Shown: positions 17,961 to 26,262 of the stretch, one piece after another
How positions within the stretch are numbered: position 1 is the first letter of the stretch
How the letters are laid out: every line of letters begins with the position of its first letter
Source: Paractinoplanes toevensis
GTDB lineage: Bacteria > Actinomycetota > Actinomycetes > Mycobacteriales > Micromonosporaceae
DNA: 64,000 nt
Assembly (NCBI RefSeq): GCF_018332695.1
Contig: NZ_BOQN01000095.1
Coordinates: 62,001 to 126,000, forward strand
Reading direction: 5' to 3'
Notes under the pieces: model-generated
What the model was told of the DNA's origin: nothing
Seen by the model: only the letters and a program-made list of their open reading frames with translations
Databases searched by the model: none
Program-made: the position numbers and the translations under genes

Positions 17961-18833
17961 ATGACTTCGCGGGGGAGGACAGCGACGACGCGGGCCCTGG
18001 GGCGCGCGGCCGAACCCCGTACGCCGGTCTGGGATCCCCGGTTGAACCCGCCGGCGATGAGCCGGACCCCGTTGATCCGCCAGGCGCCGCCGCTGCTCGC
18101 GCCGGATCTGGACGAGCCCGAGCCGCGTACCGCTCGGCTTCGTCGCCGCCTGCTGTTCGCCCTGATCTACGTCGTGCTGGCGGTGGGTGTCCTGGCCGTG
18201 GGCCGGTACGTCCGGGCCGACGGCGGCGACCGCATCGTGGTTCCGGCGGTCCCGGTCGTCTCGGCCCGCCCGGCCGCGGCCGTTCCCCGGAAGTCGACGG
18301 CCCCGGTGGGCACCAGCGGGACATTCGCCTACGTCGCCGGCTTCGGTCCGGTCGTGGGGAGCGGCGGGACGATCCACCGCTTCAAGATCGCCGTGGAGAA
18401 GCCGGCCGGCGATGCCACCGATTTCGCGAACCAGGTCAACCGGGCCCTGGGGGATCGCCGCAGCTGGATCGCGAGCCACCGGGTCCGCTTCCAGCGGGTC
18501 CCGGAGTCCGCGCGCGCCGAGTTCATCGTCTATCTGGCCTCGGCCCGCACCTCGGAGCGGATGTGCCGCACCGGTGGCCTGGAGACCGACGGGTTCACGT
18601 CCTGCCGGGTGCCCCGCAAGGTGATCATCAACGCCGACCGCTGGGCGGGCGCCGTACGCGGTTACGGCGCCCCGCTGGCGATCTACCGTGCCTACGCGAT
18701 CAACCACGAGGTCGGGCATCAGCTGGGGCACGGGCACCAACGCTGCCCGGGGAAGGGCAAGCTCGCGCCGGTGATGATGCAGCAGACGTACGGTTTGAAG
18801 GGTTGCCGGGCCAACGCATGGCCGTACCCGTGA
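17961..18833 (+). CDS. DUF3152 protein, membrane-anchored metalloprotease-like (copy 2)
   Basis: A 290-residue paralogue of the preceding gene. The TM segment is at about 55-75, and the DUF3152 domain shares the strand FAYVAGFGPVVGSGG and the zinc motif NHEVGHQLGHGHQRC at about 248-262. Copy 2 lacks the short insertion present in copy 1 before the SCR motif. The start is unsure: ATG at 17961 has no clear ribosome binding site and ATG at 18057 is in frame. The pair is a tandem duplication that has diverged widely. Confidence 0.82.
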   Translation: MTSRGRTATTRALGRAAEPRTPVWDPRLNPPAMSRTPLIRQAPPLLAPDLDEPEPRTARLRRRLLFALIYVVLAVGVLAVGRYVRADGGDRIVVPAVPVVSARPAAAVPRKSTAPVGTSGTFAYVAGFGPVVGSGGTIHRFKIAVEKPAGDATDFANQVNRALGDRRSWIASHRVRFQRVPESARAEFIVYLASARTSERMCRTGGLETDGFTSCRVPRKVIINADRWAGAVRGYGAPLAIYRAYAINHEVGHQLGHGHQRCPGKGKLAPVMMQQTYGLKGCRANAWPYP

Positions 18834-18940
18834 ATATTCCCCGTCCCGCATGTCGGGCCGGTGGGCAACGTCATGGCTACGACGTCCGTCAACGAGCAAC
18901 AATGGCTAGCGATCCTTACCGCCTATCCGGGGAGTAAACC

Positions 18941-20122
18941 GTGGCACTGCCCCCGCTCGTCGAACCGGCCGCTGAGCTGACCATCGACGAGATCCGCCGC
19001 TACTCGCGTCACCTGATCATCCCGGACGTCGGGATGGACGGGCAGAAGCGGCTGAAGAACGCCAAGGTGCTCGCCGTCGGCGCGGGTGGCCTCGGCTCGC
19101 CGGCCCTGCTCTACCTGGCCGCGGCCGGGGTGGGCACGCTCGGCATCATCGATTTCGACACGGTCGACGAGTCCAACCTCCAGCGCCAGATCATCCATGG
19201 CGTCTCCGATGTGGGCCGGCCCAAGGCCGAGTCCGCCGCGGACAGCATTCGCGAGATCAACCCGCTGGTGAACGTGATCATTCACAACACCGCGCTGGAC
19301 CGCGACAACGTCATGGAGATCTTCAGCGGGTACGACCTGATCGTCGACGGCACCGACAACTTCGCGACCCGCTACATGGTCAACGACGCGGCCGTGCTGC
19401 TCGGTAAGCCCTATGTCTGGGGCTCGATCTACCGCTTCGACGGTCAGGCCTCGGTGTTCTGGGAGGAGCACGGTCCCTGCTACCGCTGCCTCTACCCGGA
19501 GCCCCCGCCGCCCGGCATGGTCCCGAGCTGCGCCGAGGGCGGCGTCCTCGGCGTGCTGTGCGCGTCGATCGGCTCGATCCAGGTCAACGAGGCGATCAAG
19601 CTGATCACCGGCATCGGTGAGCCGCTCGTCGGCCGGCTGATGGTCTACGACGCCCTGGAGATGGAGTACCGCAAGATCAAGGTCCGGAAGGACCCGAACT
19701 GCGCGCTCTGCGGGGAGAACCCGACGGTCACCGAGCTGCTCGAGGACTACGAGGACTTCTGCGGTGCGGTCTCGGCCGAGGCCGAGGAGGCCACGCTCAA
19801 CGCGACCATCACGGCGCGTGAGCTCAAGGACTGGCAGGACTCCGGCAAGGACGTTTTCCTGGTCGACGTGCGCGAGCCCGCCGAGTGGGAGATCAACCGC
19901 ATCCCGGGTGCCGTGCTGATCCCGAAGGGCGAGATCCTCTCCGGCGAGGCGCTGTCCCGCTTCCCGCAGGACCGGCAGATTGTGCTGCACTGCAAGTCGG
20001 GCGTGCGCTCGGCGGAGGCACTGGCCGCGATCAAGCAGGCCGGTTTCAAGGACGCCGTGCATGTCCAGGGCGGCATCGTCTCCTGGGTGAACACGGTTGA
20101 CCCGTCGCTCCCGTCGTACTGA
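18941..20122 (+). CDS. moeZ: MoeZ, adenylyltransferase/sulfurtransferase
   Basis: A 393-residue fusion of an E1-like ThiF/MoeB domain and a C-terminal rhodanese. The ATP-binding GAGGLGSP is at about 47-54, with DTVDESNLQRQ following. Zinc Cys pairs appear as CYRC and CALC. The rhodanese active-site Cys is in HCKSGVRS near residue 350. In actinobacteria MoeZ adenylates and thiolates small sulfur carriers such as MoaD and CysO and serves several thio-natural product pathways. The start is GTG with GGGGAG about 6 nt upstream. A perfect terminator hairpin follows. Confidence 0.95.
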   Translation: MALPPLVEPAAELTIDEIRRYSRHLIIPDVGMDGQKRLKNAKVLAVGAGGLGSPALLYLAAAGVGTLGIIDFDTVDESNLQRQIIHGVSDVGRPKAESAADSIREINPLVNVIIHNTALDRDNVMEIFSGYDLIVDGTDNFATRYMVNDAAVLLGKPYVWGSIYRFDGQASVFWEEHGPCYRCLYPEPPPPGMVPSCAEGGVLGVLCASIGSIQVNEAIKLITGIGEPLVGRLMVYDALEMEYRKIKVRKDPNCALCGENPTVTELLEDYEDFCGAVSAEAEEATLNATITARELKDWQDSGKDVFLVDVREPAEWEINRIPGAVLIPKGEILSGEALSRFPQDRQIVLHCKSGVRSAEALAAIKQAGFKDAVHVQGGIVSWVNTVDPSLPSY

Positions 20123-20127
20123 CCAGT

Positions 20128-20162
20128 CACTCTGGGGAGTCACGCGGTGACTCCCCAGAGTG
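20128..20162 (+). terminator. Perfect 16-bp hairpin after moeZ
   Basis: A 16-nt arm at 20128-20143 (CACTCTGGGGAGTCAC) pairs without mismatch with 20147-20162 across the loop GCG. It begins 6 nt beyond the moeZ stop. No T tract follows. Confidence 0.85.
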
Positions 20163-20213
20163 GTTGCCCGTACGCCGAGGCAAACTACCGAGCGGCGCGG
20201 TAGCGTCACCGTC

Positions 20214-21020
20214 GTGGTCGATATCGACGCCGCGATCGGATATGTGGTCGCTCACGGCGACCCCGTGGAGCGCGCACGTCTGTCGTTCCTGCGCACCGGG
20301 CAGGCGCCGCCCCCGCACGTCGTCGAGCGCATCGCGGCCGGGCAGACCGCGGCGGGCGGCTGGCCGGCGTCCACCGATGGGGTCATTCCGTCGGTCGACG
20401 CCACCTGTTTCCGGCTGAACGAGCTCGACGACCTGGGCGGCCTGCACGGCGACGTCGTCGACCGGGCGCTGGGCTGGCTGGCTTCCGCGCAGCGGATGGA
20501 CGGCACCTGGCAGGAGAACGAGTCGCTGGCCGCCGAGGCGCCGCCCTGGGCCATGCCGGGTGATCCGGAGGCCACGCTCTACCTGACCGCGCTGGCCGGT
20601 TTCTGGTTCACGGTCGCCGAGGTGGAGATCAACCCGCACCTCGAACAGGTGCCGAAATACGCGAACACCCTCCAGGCCGCGGCCGGCCACTTCGTCTCCC
20701 TGCTGCGCCCCGACGGCACCTGGCCGTCGTTCCTGGCGGCCGGCTGGCACGCCGCCGGCCTGCTGCACGGCCAGCAGTTCTTCTACGAGTCGGCGCGGGT
20801 GCAACTGGTGCTGGGCGACCGGCTGCACGACATGACGGCGGCCGACGTGGCGTCGATGGCGGCGGCCCTGCGCCGGGTCAACCTCGGCGACGACTGGCTG
20901 CTGCAGGAGGCGCGCAAGAAACTCGCCGCCACCCAGCGCACCGATGGTGGCTGGGACAGCGCCGAGGGGCCGAACTTCGACGTCAACACGACGCTGACCG
21001 TGCTGCGCGCCTGCCGTTAG
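20214..21020 (+). CDS. Prenyltransferase/squalene-cyclase-like repeat protein
   Basis: A 268-residue alpha-alpha toroid protein. Several repeats with the QW-like pattern are visible: AAGGWPAS, QRMDGTW, RPDGTWPSF and QRTDGGWDSAEGPNFDVNTT. The same fold occurs in squalene cyclases, geranylgeranyl transferase beta subunits and secreted toroids. The DXDD motif of class II cyclases is not seen, so a terpene cyclase activity is doubtful. The start GTG at 20214 is 7 nt after TAGCGT (20201-20206), suggesting a leaderless mRNA. Its stop overlaps that of the convergent proA by 4 nt. Confidence 0.75.
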   Translation: MVDIDAAIGYVVAHGDPVERARLSFLRTGQAPPPHVVERIAAGQTAAGGWPASTDGVIPSVDATCFRLNELDDLGGLHGDVVDRALGWLASAQRMDGTWQENESLAAEAPPWAMPGDPEATLYLTALAGFWFTVAEVEINPHLEQVPKYANTLQAAAGHFVSLLRPDGTWPSFLAAGWHAAGLLHGQQFFYESARVQLVLGDRLHDMTAADVASMAAALRRVNLGDDWLLQEARKKLAATQRTDGGWDSAEGPNFDVNTTLTVLRACR

Positions 21021-22264
21021 CTCCGGGTGTGGCCGTTGCCGGTCACGACGTACTTCGTCGAGGTCAGCTCGGGGAGGCCCATCGGGCCGCGGGCGTGCAG
21101 TTTCTGCGTGCTGATGCCGATCTCGGCGCCGAAACCGAACTCGCCGCCGTCGGTGAACCGGGTCGACGCGTTGATCATCACGGCCGCGGCGTCCACCCGG
21201 GCCGCGAAGCGCCGGGTCGCGGTGCCCGACTCGCTGACGATCGCCTCGGTGTGCCCGGAGCCGTAACGCCGGATGTGGTCGAGCGCGTCGTCCATCGAGT
21301 CGACTATCGCCACCGCGATGTCGGCCGAGAGATATTCCTTGCCCCAGTCCTCCTCGGTGGCCGGGACGACGTCGTCGCTGTAACCGGTCACCCGCGGGTC
21401 GCCATGCACGGTCACTCCCTTGAGCGTGAGCTCCTCCAGCACCAGCGGCAGGAACGAGTCGGCGATGTCGATGTGCACCAGCAGCGACTCGGCGGTGTTG
21501 CAGGTGGACAGGCGCTGGGTCTTCGAGTTGATCGTGACGGCCAGGGCCTTTTCCAGGTCGGCGGCCTGATCCACGTACACGTGGCAGTTGCCCACCCCGG
21601 TCTCGATCACCGGAACCGTGGACTCCTCGACGACCGTCCTGATCAGATCGGCGCCGCCGCGCGGGATCAGCACGTCGACCAGGCCGCGGGCGCGCATCAG
21701 CTCCTTGACCGAATCACGGGTCGTGGCATCGAGCAGTTGAATGGCGTCCGCCGGCAGGCCGGCGTCCGCGACCGCCTTGCGCAGCACGGCGACGATGGCG
21801 GCATTTGAGCTGTACGCCGAGCCGGAGCCGCGCAGCAGTGCCGCGTTGCCCGACTTCAGGCAGATGCCGGCCGCGTCCGCGGTCACGTTGGGCCGCCCCT
21901 CGTAGATGATGCCGACCACGCCGAACGGCACCCGGACCTGCCGCAGTTCCAGCCCGTTGGCCAGGGTCGAGCCGCGCACCACGTCACCGACCGGGTCGGG
22001 CAGCGCGGCGAGCTGGCGCAGGCCGTCGGCCATCGCCGCCACCCGGGACGGGGTGAGGGTCAGCCGGTCGATCATCGCCTCGTTCTGCCCGGCGTCGCGG
22101 GCGTTGTTCACGTCTGCCGCGTTCGCGGCCACGATGTCCTCGGCCCGCTCGACCAGGCGGTCGGCCATCAGCAGCAGCGCTCGATCTTTTTCGGCCCGGG
22201 TGGCGGCGGCCAGATCGATCGAGGCCGCGCGCGCGTCGGCGGCCTGCTTCAGCACAGTCGTCAT
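21017..22264 (-). CDS. proA: Glutamate-5-semialdehyde dehydrogenase
   Basis: A 415-residue NADPH-dependent gamma-glutamyl phosphate reductase, second step of proline synthesis. The family hallmarks are present: EGRPNVTADAAGICLKSGNA, the catalytic Cys in STCNTAESLLVH (about 254) and the C-terminal GEFGFGAEIGISTQKLHARGPMG block (given here only by its core GFGAEIGIST). It lies 12 nt downstream of proB on the same strand. No promoter of its own is apparent. Confidence 0.97.
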   Translation of the reverse strand: MTTVLKQAADARAASIDLAAATRAEKDRALLLMADRLVERAEDIVAANAADVNNARDAGQNEAMIDRLTLTPSRVAAMADGLRQLAALPDPVGDVVRGSTLANGLELRQVRVPFGVVGIIYEGRPNVTADAAGICLKSGNAALLRGSGSAYSSNAAIVAVLRKAVADAGLPADAIQLLDATTRDSVKELMRARGLVDVLIPRGGADLIRTVVEESTVPVIETGVGNCHVYVDQAADLEKALAVTINSKTQRLSTCNTAESLLVHIDIADSFLPLVLEELTLKGVTVHGDPRVTGYSDDVVPATEEDWGKEYLSADIAVAIVDSMDDALDHIRRYGSGHTEAIVSESGTATRRFAARVDAAAVMINASTRFTDGGEFGFGAEIGISTQKLHARGPMGLPELTSTKYVVTGNGHTRS

Positions 22265-22276
22265 CCGGAGCTCCCG

Positions 22277-23398
22277 TTACAGAAGGACGAGGTCGTCACG
22301 ATGGACGACCTCTCGTTCATAGCCTGGCCCGAGCGCGGCAGCCAACTCGGGGGTGGAGCGTCCCAGCAGCGCGGGCAGCTCGACGGCGTCGTAGTTGACG
22401 AGACCGCGGGCCACCGGCGCGCCGGAACCGGCATCGACCAGGTCGACCGGATCGCCGGCCGCGAACGAACCGTCCACCGCGGTGATCCCGGCGGGCAGCA
22501 GCGACTTGCGCCGGGCCACCACGGCGGCGACGGCACCCGGGTCGAGGTGCAGCCGGCCGCGCGGGGCGGTGGCGTGGGCGAGCCAGAACAGCCGGGCGGC
22601 CGGGCGGCTCTCGGCCGCCCGGAACAGGGTGCCGACGTCCTCGCCGAGCAGCACCGGGCCGGCCTGCGGCGCCGAGGTCAGCACGACCGGGATGCCGAAC
22701 CCGGTGGCGATCCGGGCCGCCTCCACCTTGGTGACCATGCCGCCGGTGCCGACCCCGGATCTGCCGGGCGCCGAGATGCGGATGCCGGCCAGGTCCTCGT
22801 CGCCCGCGACGTACGGAATCTTGCGGGACGCCGGGTCGGACGGGCTGCCGGTGTAGAGCGCGTCCACGTCGGAGAGCAGCACCAGCAGGTCGGCGTCGAC
22901 CAGCGCGGCCACCAGCGCGGCGAGCCGGTCGTTGTCACCGAAGCGGATCTCCTCGGTGGCGACCGTGTCGTTCTCGTTGACGATCGGCAGCGCGCCCAGA
23001 TCGAGCAGTTTGCGCAGCGTGCGGTAGGCGTTGCGGTAGTGCACGCGGCGGGTCACGTCGTCCACGGTGAGCAGCACCTGGCCGACCGTGAGGCCGTGGC
23101 GGGCGAAACCGGCGGCGTACCGCCCGATCAGCAACCCCTGCCCGACCGAGGCCGCCGCCTGCTGGGTGGCCAGATCTCGCGGGCGGCGACGCAGTCGCAG
23201 CGGCGCCAGGCCGGCCGCGATGGCGCCGCTGGAGACCAGCACCACCTCCCGGCCGTGGGTGGCAAGGCTGCCGAGCACGTCGACCAGGGCATCGACGCGC
23301 TGCTCATCGAGGCCGCCGGCCGCCGTGGTCAGGGAGGACGAACCCACCTTGACCACGATGCGGCGCGCACCGGTCACTACTTCGCGCACCTGGCCCAT
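22277..23398 (-). CDS. proB: Glutamate 5-kinase
   Basis: A 373-residue amino-acid kinase with a C-terminal PUA domain; it phosphorylates glutamate in the first step of proline synthesis and is typically feedback-inhibited by proline. Seen in sequence: IVVKVGSSSLT (N-terminus), VSSGAIAAG, the NENDTV-FGDND pair near 150-170 and a PUA region over the last 90 residues. The start ATG at 23398 was chosen because homology begins there; the frame is open for 65 codons upstream over the divergent gene. It forms a proBA operon. Confidence 0.96.
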   Translation of the reverse strand: MGQVREVVTGARRIVVKVGSSSLTTAAGGLDEQRVDALVDVLGSLATHGREVVLVSSGAIAAGLAPLRLRRRPRDLATQQAAASVGQGLLIGRYAAGFARHGLTVGQVLLTVDDVTRRVHYRNAYRTLRKLLDLGALPIVNENDTVATEEIRFGDNDRLAALVAALVDADLLVLLSDVDALYTGSPSDPASRKIPYVAGDEDLAGIRISAPGRSGVGTGGMVTKVEAARIATGFGIPVVLTSAPQAGPVLLGEDVGTLFRAAESRPAARLFWLAHATAPRGRLHLDPGAVAAVVARRKSLLPAGITAVDGSFAAGDPVDLVDAGSGAPVARGLVNYDAVELPALLGRSTPELAAALGPGYEREVVHRDDLVLL

Positions 23399-23450
23399 TG
23401 TGCTCGGGTGGGTTGCCCGAGCCGCGCCGAGATCCCATATCGTGGCCCGG

Positions 23451-23753
23451 GTGACACCCCAGGAGTACGTGGAAGAGGTGCTTTCACTCGTCGAGCGGAT
23501 CCCGGCGGGCAAGGTCATGACGTACGGAGCGGTCGCCGACGCGCTCGCCGACGTCTCCGGCCGGAACTCGGCTCGCCAGGTCGGCAATATCATGGCCCGG
23601 CACGGTGGGGGTGTGCCCTGGCACCGGGTGGTGAACAGCGCCGGACGGATGCCGCCCGGTCACGAGCAGGAGGCCCGGCAGCGGCTGCTGAGCGAGGGTG
23701 TCCCCCTGAAGGGTGAGCGTGTGGACGTTTCTCGAGCTTTGTGGGGGCCGTGA
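23451..23753 (+). CDS. Alkyltransferase-like (ATL) protein, MGMT family
   Basis: A 100-residue DNA-binding domain of the O6-alkylguanine alkyltransferase family. The active-site motif PCHR of true MGMT is PWHR here (GVPWHRVVN), so the reactive Cys is replaced by Trp, which defines ATL proteins. ATLs bind O6-alkylguanine without repair and hand it to nucleotide excision repair. The start GTG at 23451 stands 7 nt after TATCGT (23438-23443), so a leaderless mRNA is likely; it is divergent from proB. Its stop overlaps the next start by 1 nt (TGATG). Confidence 0.88.
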   Translation: MTPQEYVEEVLSLVERIPAGKVMTYGAVADALADVSGRNSARQVGNIMARHGGGVPWHRVVNSAGRMPPGHEQEARQRLLSEGVPLKGERVDVSRALWGP

Positions 23754-24556
23754 TGGAGACCGGACAGCCGAGCCGGACCGCGTACAGCGCGGCGCGCTAC
23801 CGGGCCGCGCACCAGTTCCTGGAACTCGGCGCGATCTTCAAGGATCCGCTGGCCCCGCGCATTCTCGGCGCGTCGGCCGAGGAGTTGCAGAAAGACGCAC
23901 CGCGTCGAGCCATGCGGGTGTTCATCGCGGCCCGCCACCGGTTCGCCGAGGACGCCCTGGCCGCCGCCGTGCGGCGCGGCATCCGGACGGTCGTGGTGCT
24001 CGGCGCCGGGCTCGACACGTTCGCCTACCGAAACCCGTTCGACGGCGTGCGGGTGATCGAGGTCGACCACCCGGACACCCAGGCCTGGAAGCGGGAGCGG
24101 CTGGCCACCACCGGCATCGAGATCCCACCGACCGTGTCCTACGCCGGCGTCGACTTCGAGAAGGAGTCGCTCGCCGACCGGCTCGAACTGGACGGGCCGG
24201 CCTTCTTCGTCTGGCTCGGTGTCGTGCCCTACCTGACCCGAGAAGGATTCGACGAGACACTCGGCTTCGTGGCCGGCACCCCCGGCAACGAGGTCGTCCT
24301 CGACTACGCCCAGTCGCCCGAACGGATGTCGCCGGAGCGGCGGGCCCAGCTGGAGGCCCGGGCCGAGCGGGTGGCCCGGATCGGCGAGCCGTGGCTCACC
24401 TACTTCGAGCCGGCCGAGATCGCCGGCGAGTTGACCGGGCTCGGCTTCACCGAGATCGAGGACCTCGGGCCGGCCCAGCTGGCGGCGCACTTCTTCGGTC
24501 GCAGTGACGTGCCGGCCGACACTCCCGGCGGCCATCTCCTCAGGGCAGTCCGATGA
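23753..24556 (+). CDS. TIGR00027-type SAM-dependent methyltransferase
   Basis: A 267-residue class I methyltransferase of the LCMT-like group known as TIGR00027, abundant in mycobacteria and other actinomycetes. It shows VVVLGAGLDTFAYR (SAM site, about 88-101), VIEVDHP, a DFE acidic motif and WLGVVPYLT. The substrate is unknown; carboxyl or O-methylation is usual for relatives. The ATG overlaps the stop of the ATL gene, so the two are cotranscribed. It is convergent with the TetR gene and the ends overlap by 17 nt. Confidence 0.87.
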   Translation: METGQPSRTAYSAARYRAAHQFLELGAIFKDPLAPRILGASAEELQKDAPRRAMRVFIAARHRFAEDALAAAVRRGIRTVVVLGAGLDTFAYRNPFDGVRVIEVDHPDTQAWKRERLATTGIEIPPTVSYAGVDFEKESLADRLELDGPAFFVWLGVVPYLTREGFDETLGFVAGTPGNEVVLDYAQSPERMSPERRAQLEARAERVARIGEPWLTYFEPAEIAGELTGLGFTEIEDLGPAQLAAHFFGRSDVPADTPGGHLLRAVR

Positions 24557-25223
24557 AGGCGGCCGCACCCCGCATCTGAAACTCGAAGAAGCCCCGGCGG
24601 TCCTCGTCGACCGAGTTGTTGAGCTGGCCGAACAGCTCGGCACTGATCGCACCGATGAGCTGGAAGTAGGCGGACAGGGCCGCGCCGATGAGCCGGGGCG
24701 GCACGTCCGGACCGAACTGCGCGGCGACCGCCGCCAGTTCCTCGGCGTAGCGGCCGGTCGGTTCCGGGCCCGGGGCGATCTGGCCGGCCCGGTACGCCGC
24801 CTCCACGATCGCGGCGATCTTGAAGATCACCCGGGTGGCCGGCCCGATCGTGTCCTGCGGCGCCTGGTAGCCGGGGACCGGGCTGCCGTAGATCAGCGCC
24901 CACTGGTGCGGGTCGGCGAGCGCCCATTCGCGTACGGCATGGGCAAGCGCGAGGAACCGATCGGCGTCCCCACCCGCGGGTTGGTCCGCCGCCGCCTCGG
25001 CGGTGTCACCGACCGCGTCGTACGCCTCGATGATCAGCGCCGTGAGCAGGTCGTCCCGGCTCGCAAAGTAGCGGTAGACGGCGGACGAGGCCATGCCCAC
25101 GTCCCGCGCGACCGCGCGTAGCGACAGGTTGGCCCCGTCGGTGGCGAGGTGCCGGCGGGCCACCGTTTTGATCTCTTCGGTCATCTCGGCCCGGACGCGG
25201 GCGCGTACTCCAGCGGCGCTCAT
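24540..25223 (-). CDS. TetR family transcriptional regulator
   Basis: A 227-residue TetR regulator. The helix-turn-helix is at about 30-62 (LSLRAVARDVGMASSAVYRY). The C-terminal domain (FGQLNN and FFEFQMRG near the end) is like the TetR_C group found beside NAD(P)-dependent oxidoreductases. It is divergent from the NAD-epimerase gene at 25326, and the 102-bp gap carries two copies of one palindrome. So it most likely represses that gene and itself. The ATG at 25223 was chosen because the gap beyond it holds the operators. Confidence 0.9.
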   Translation of the reverse strand: MSAAGVRARVRAEMTEEIKTVARRHLATDGANLSLRAVARDVGMASSAVYRYFASRDDLLTALIIEAYDAVGDTAEAAADQPAGGDADRFLALAHAVREWALADPHQWALIYGSPVPGYQAPQDTIGPATRVIFKIAAIVEAAYRAGQIAPGPEPTGRYAEELAAVAAQFGPDVPPRLIGAALSAYFQLIGAISAELFGQLNNSVDEDRRGFFEFQMRGAAAFIGLP

Positions 25224-25244
25224 GCAGACCAGTGTGCCATAACG

Positions 25245-25309
25245 AGAGCACTGCTCTTGCTTTTCGTTGGAAAGCGTGGAACTGTTGTTCTCAACAGAGA
25301 GCAGTGCTC
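25245..25309. promoter_or_regulatory. Paired operators in the TetR/NAD-epimerase divergent promoter
   Basis: AGAGCACTGCTCT at 25245-25257 and AGAGCAGTGCTC at 25298-25309 are near-identical palindromes that differ in the centre base. Their centres are about 53 bp apart, close to five helical turns. Between them CTGTTG-TTCT-CAACAG (25282-25297) is a further perfect inverted repeat. The second operator ends 2 nt before the AAAGGAG ribosome binding site of the downstream gene. Confidence 0.75.
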
Positions 25310-25325
25310 GCAAAGGAGAACAGCT

Positions 25326-26258
25326 ATGTCGAACCACGTCATCATCGGCTCCGGCCCGATCGGCAGCGCCATCGCCCGGCTCCTGGTCAACCAGGGCGAG
25401 AGCGTCCGGATGATCACCCGCAGCGGCAGCGGCCCCGACCTGCCGGGCATCGAGCGGGTCGCCGCGGACGCCTCCGACGCGGCCCGGCTGACCGCGCTCG
25501 CCGAGGGCGCCTCGGCCGTCTACAACTGCGCCAACCCGAGCTACACCCAGTGGGAGCGCCTCTGGTATCCGATGAACGACGCGATGATCGCCGCGGCCAA
25601 GGCGGCCGGCGCGGTCTACGTGATCACCGGAAACCTCTACGTCTACGGCTCGCAGCCGGGCGGGCGGATGAACGAGAACACCCCGATGGCCGCGGTCGGC
25701 CGCAAGGGCAAGGTCCGGATCAAGATGTGGAACGACGCGCTGAACAGCGGGGTGCGCACGGTCGAGGTGCGCGGCTCCGACTACGTCGGTGCCGGCGCGG
25801 TCGGCGTGTTCAGTTCGGTGCTGCTGCCGGCCATCGAGAAGGGGCGTACGGCGTGGGCGACCGGCAACCCCGACCTGCCGCACAGCTTCACCTACACCGG
25901 TGACATGGCCCGCACGATGGTCACGCTGGCGCGCGACGAGCGGGCGTACGGCAAGGCCTGGCACGCGCCGACTCAGCCCGCCATCTCGATCCGCGACCTG
26001 GCGAACCGGTACACCGACCTCACCGGTCAACCCCGCGTGAAGATCCGTCAGCTGCCCCGGTTCGTCATGCGCACCGCCGGCCTGGTCGTCCCGATCGCCC
26101 GCGAGCTGGCCGAGATGGACTACCAGTTCTACGCACCGTTCCACCTGGACAGCCGCCTGACCGAGGACACCTTCGGCCTCAAGCCCACCGACCTGGATGT
26201 CCCGCTGCGGGAGACCGCCGCCGATGTGCAGAGCACCCTCGCCCGCCGGGTGGGCTGA
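25326..26258 (+). CDS. NAD-dependent epimerase/dehydratase family protein
   Basis: A 310-residue extended-SDR protein. The N-terminal Rossmann motif is IIGSGPIGSAIA (GxGxxG), with a central NLYVYGSQPGG segment that corresponds to the YxxxK region of the family; here Y is followed by GSQP and the Lys is less clear, so catalytic status is uncertain. The sequence resembles NmrA/atypical SDR reductases. The ATG at 25326 has AAAGGAG at 25312-25318. It is divergent from its presumed TetR repressor, so an inducible detoxification or redox role is plausible (inference). Confidence 0.85.
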   Translation: MSNHVIIGSGPIGSAIARLLVNQGESVRMITRSGSGPDLPGIERVAADASDAARLTALAEGASAVYNCANPSYTQWERLWYPMNDAMIAAAKAAGAVYVITGNLYVYGSQPGGRMNENTPMAAVGRKGKVRIKMWNDALNSGVRTVEVRGSDYVGAGAVGVFSSVLLPAIEKGRTAWATGNPDLPHSFTYTGDMARTMVTLARDERAYGKAWHAPTQPAISIRDLANRYTDLTGQPRVKIRQLPRFVMRTAGLVVPIARELAEMDYQFYAPFHLDSRLTEDTFGLKPTDLDVPLRETAADVQSTLARRVG

Positions 26259-26262
26259 CCGT

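Noticed and set aside
22301..23716. 471-codon plus-strand open frame
   Set aside because: It is antisense to proB and has no motif; the real plus-strand gene here is the short ATL gene from 23451.
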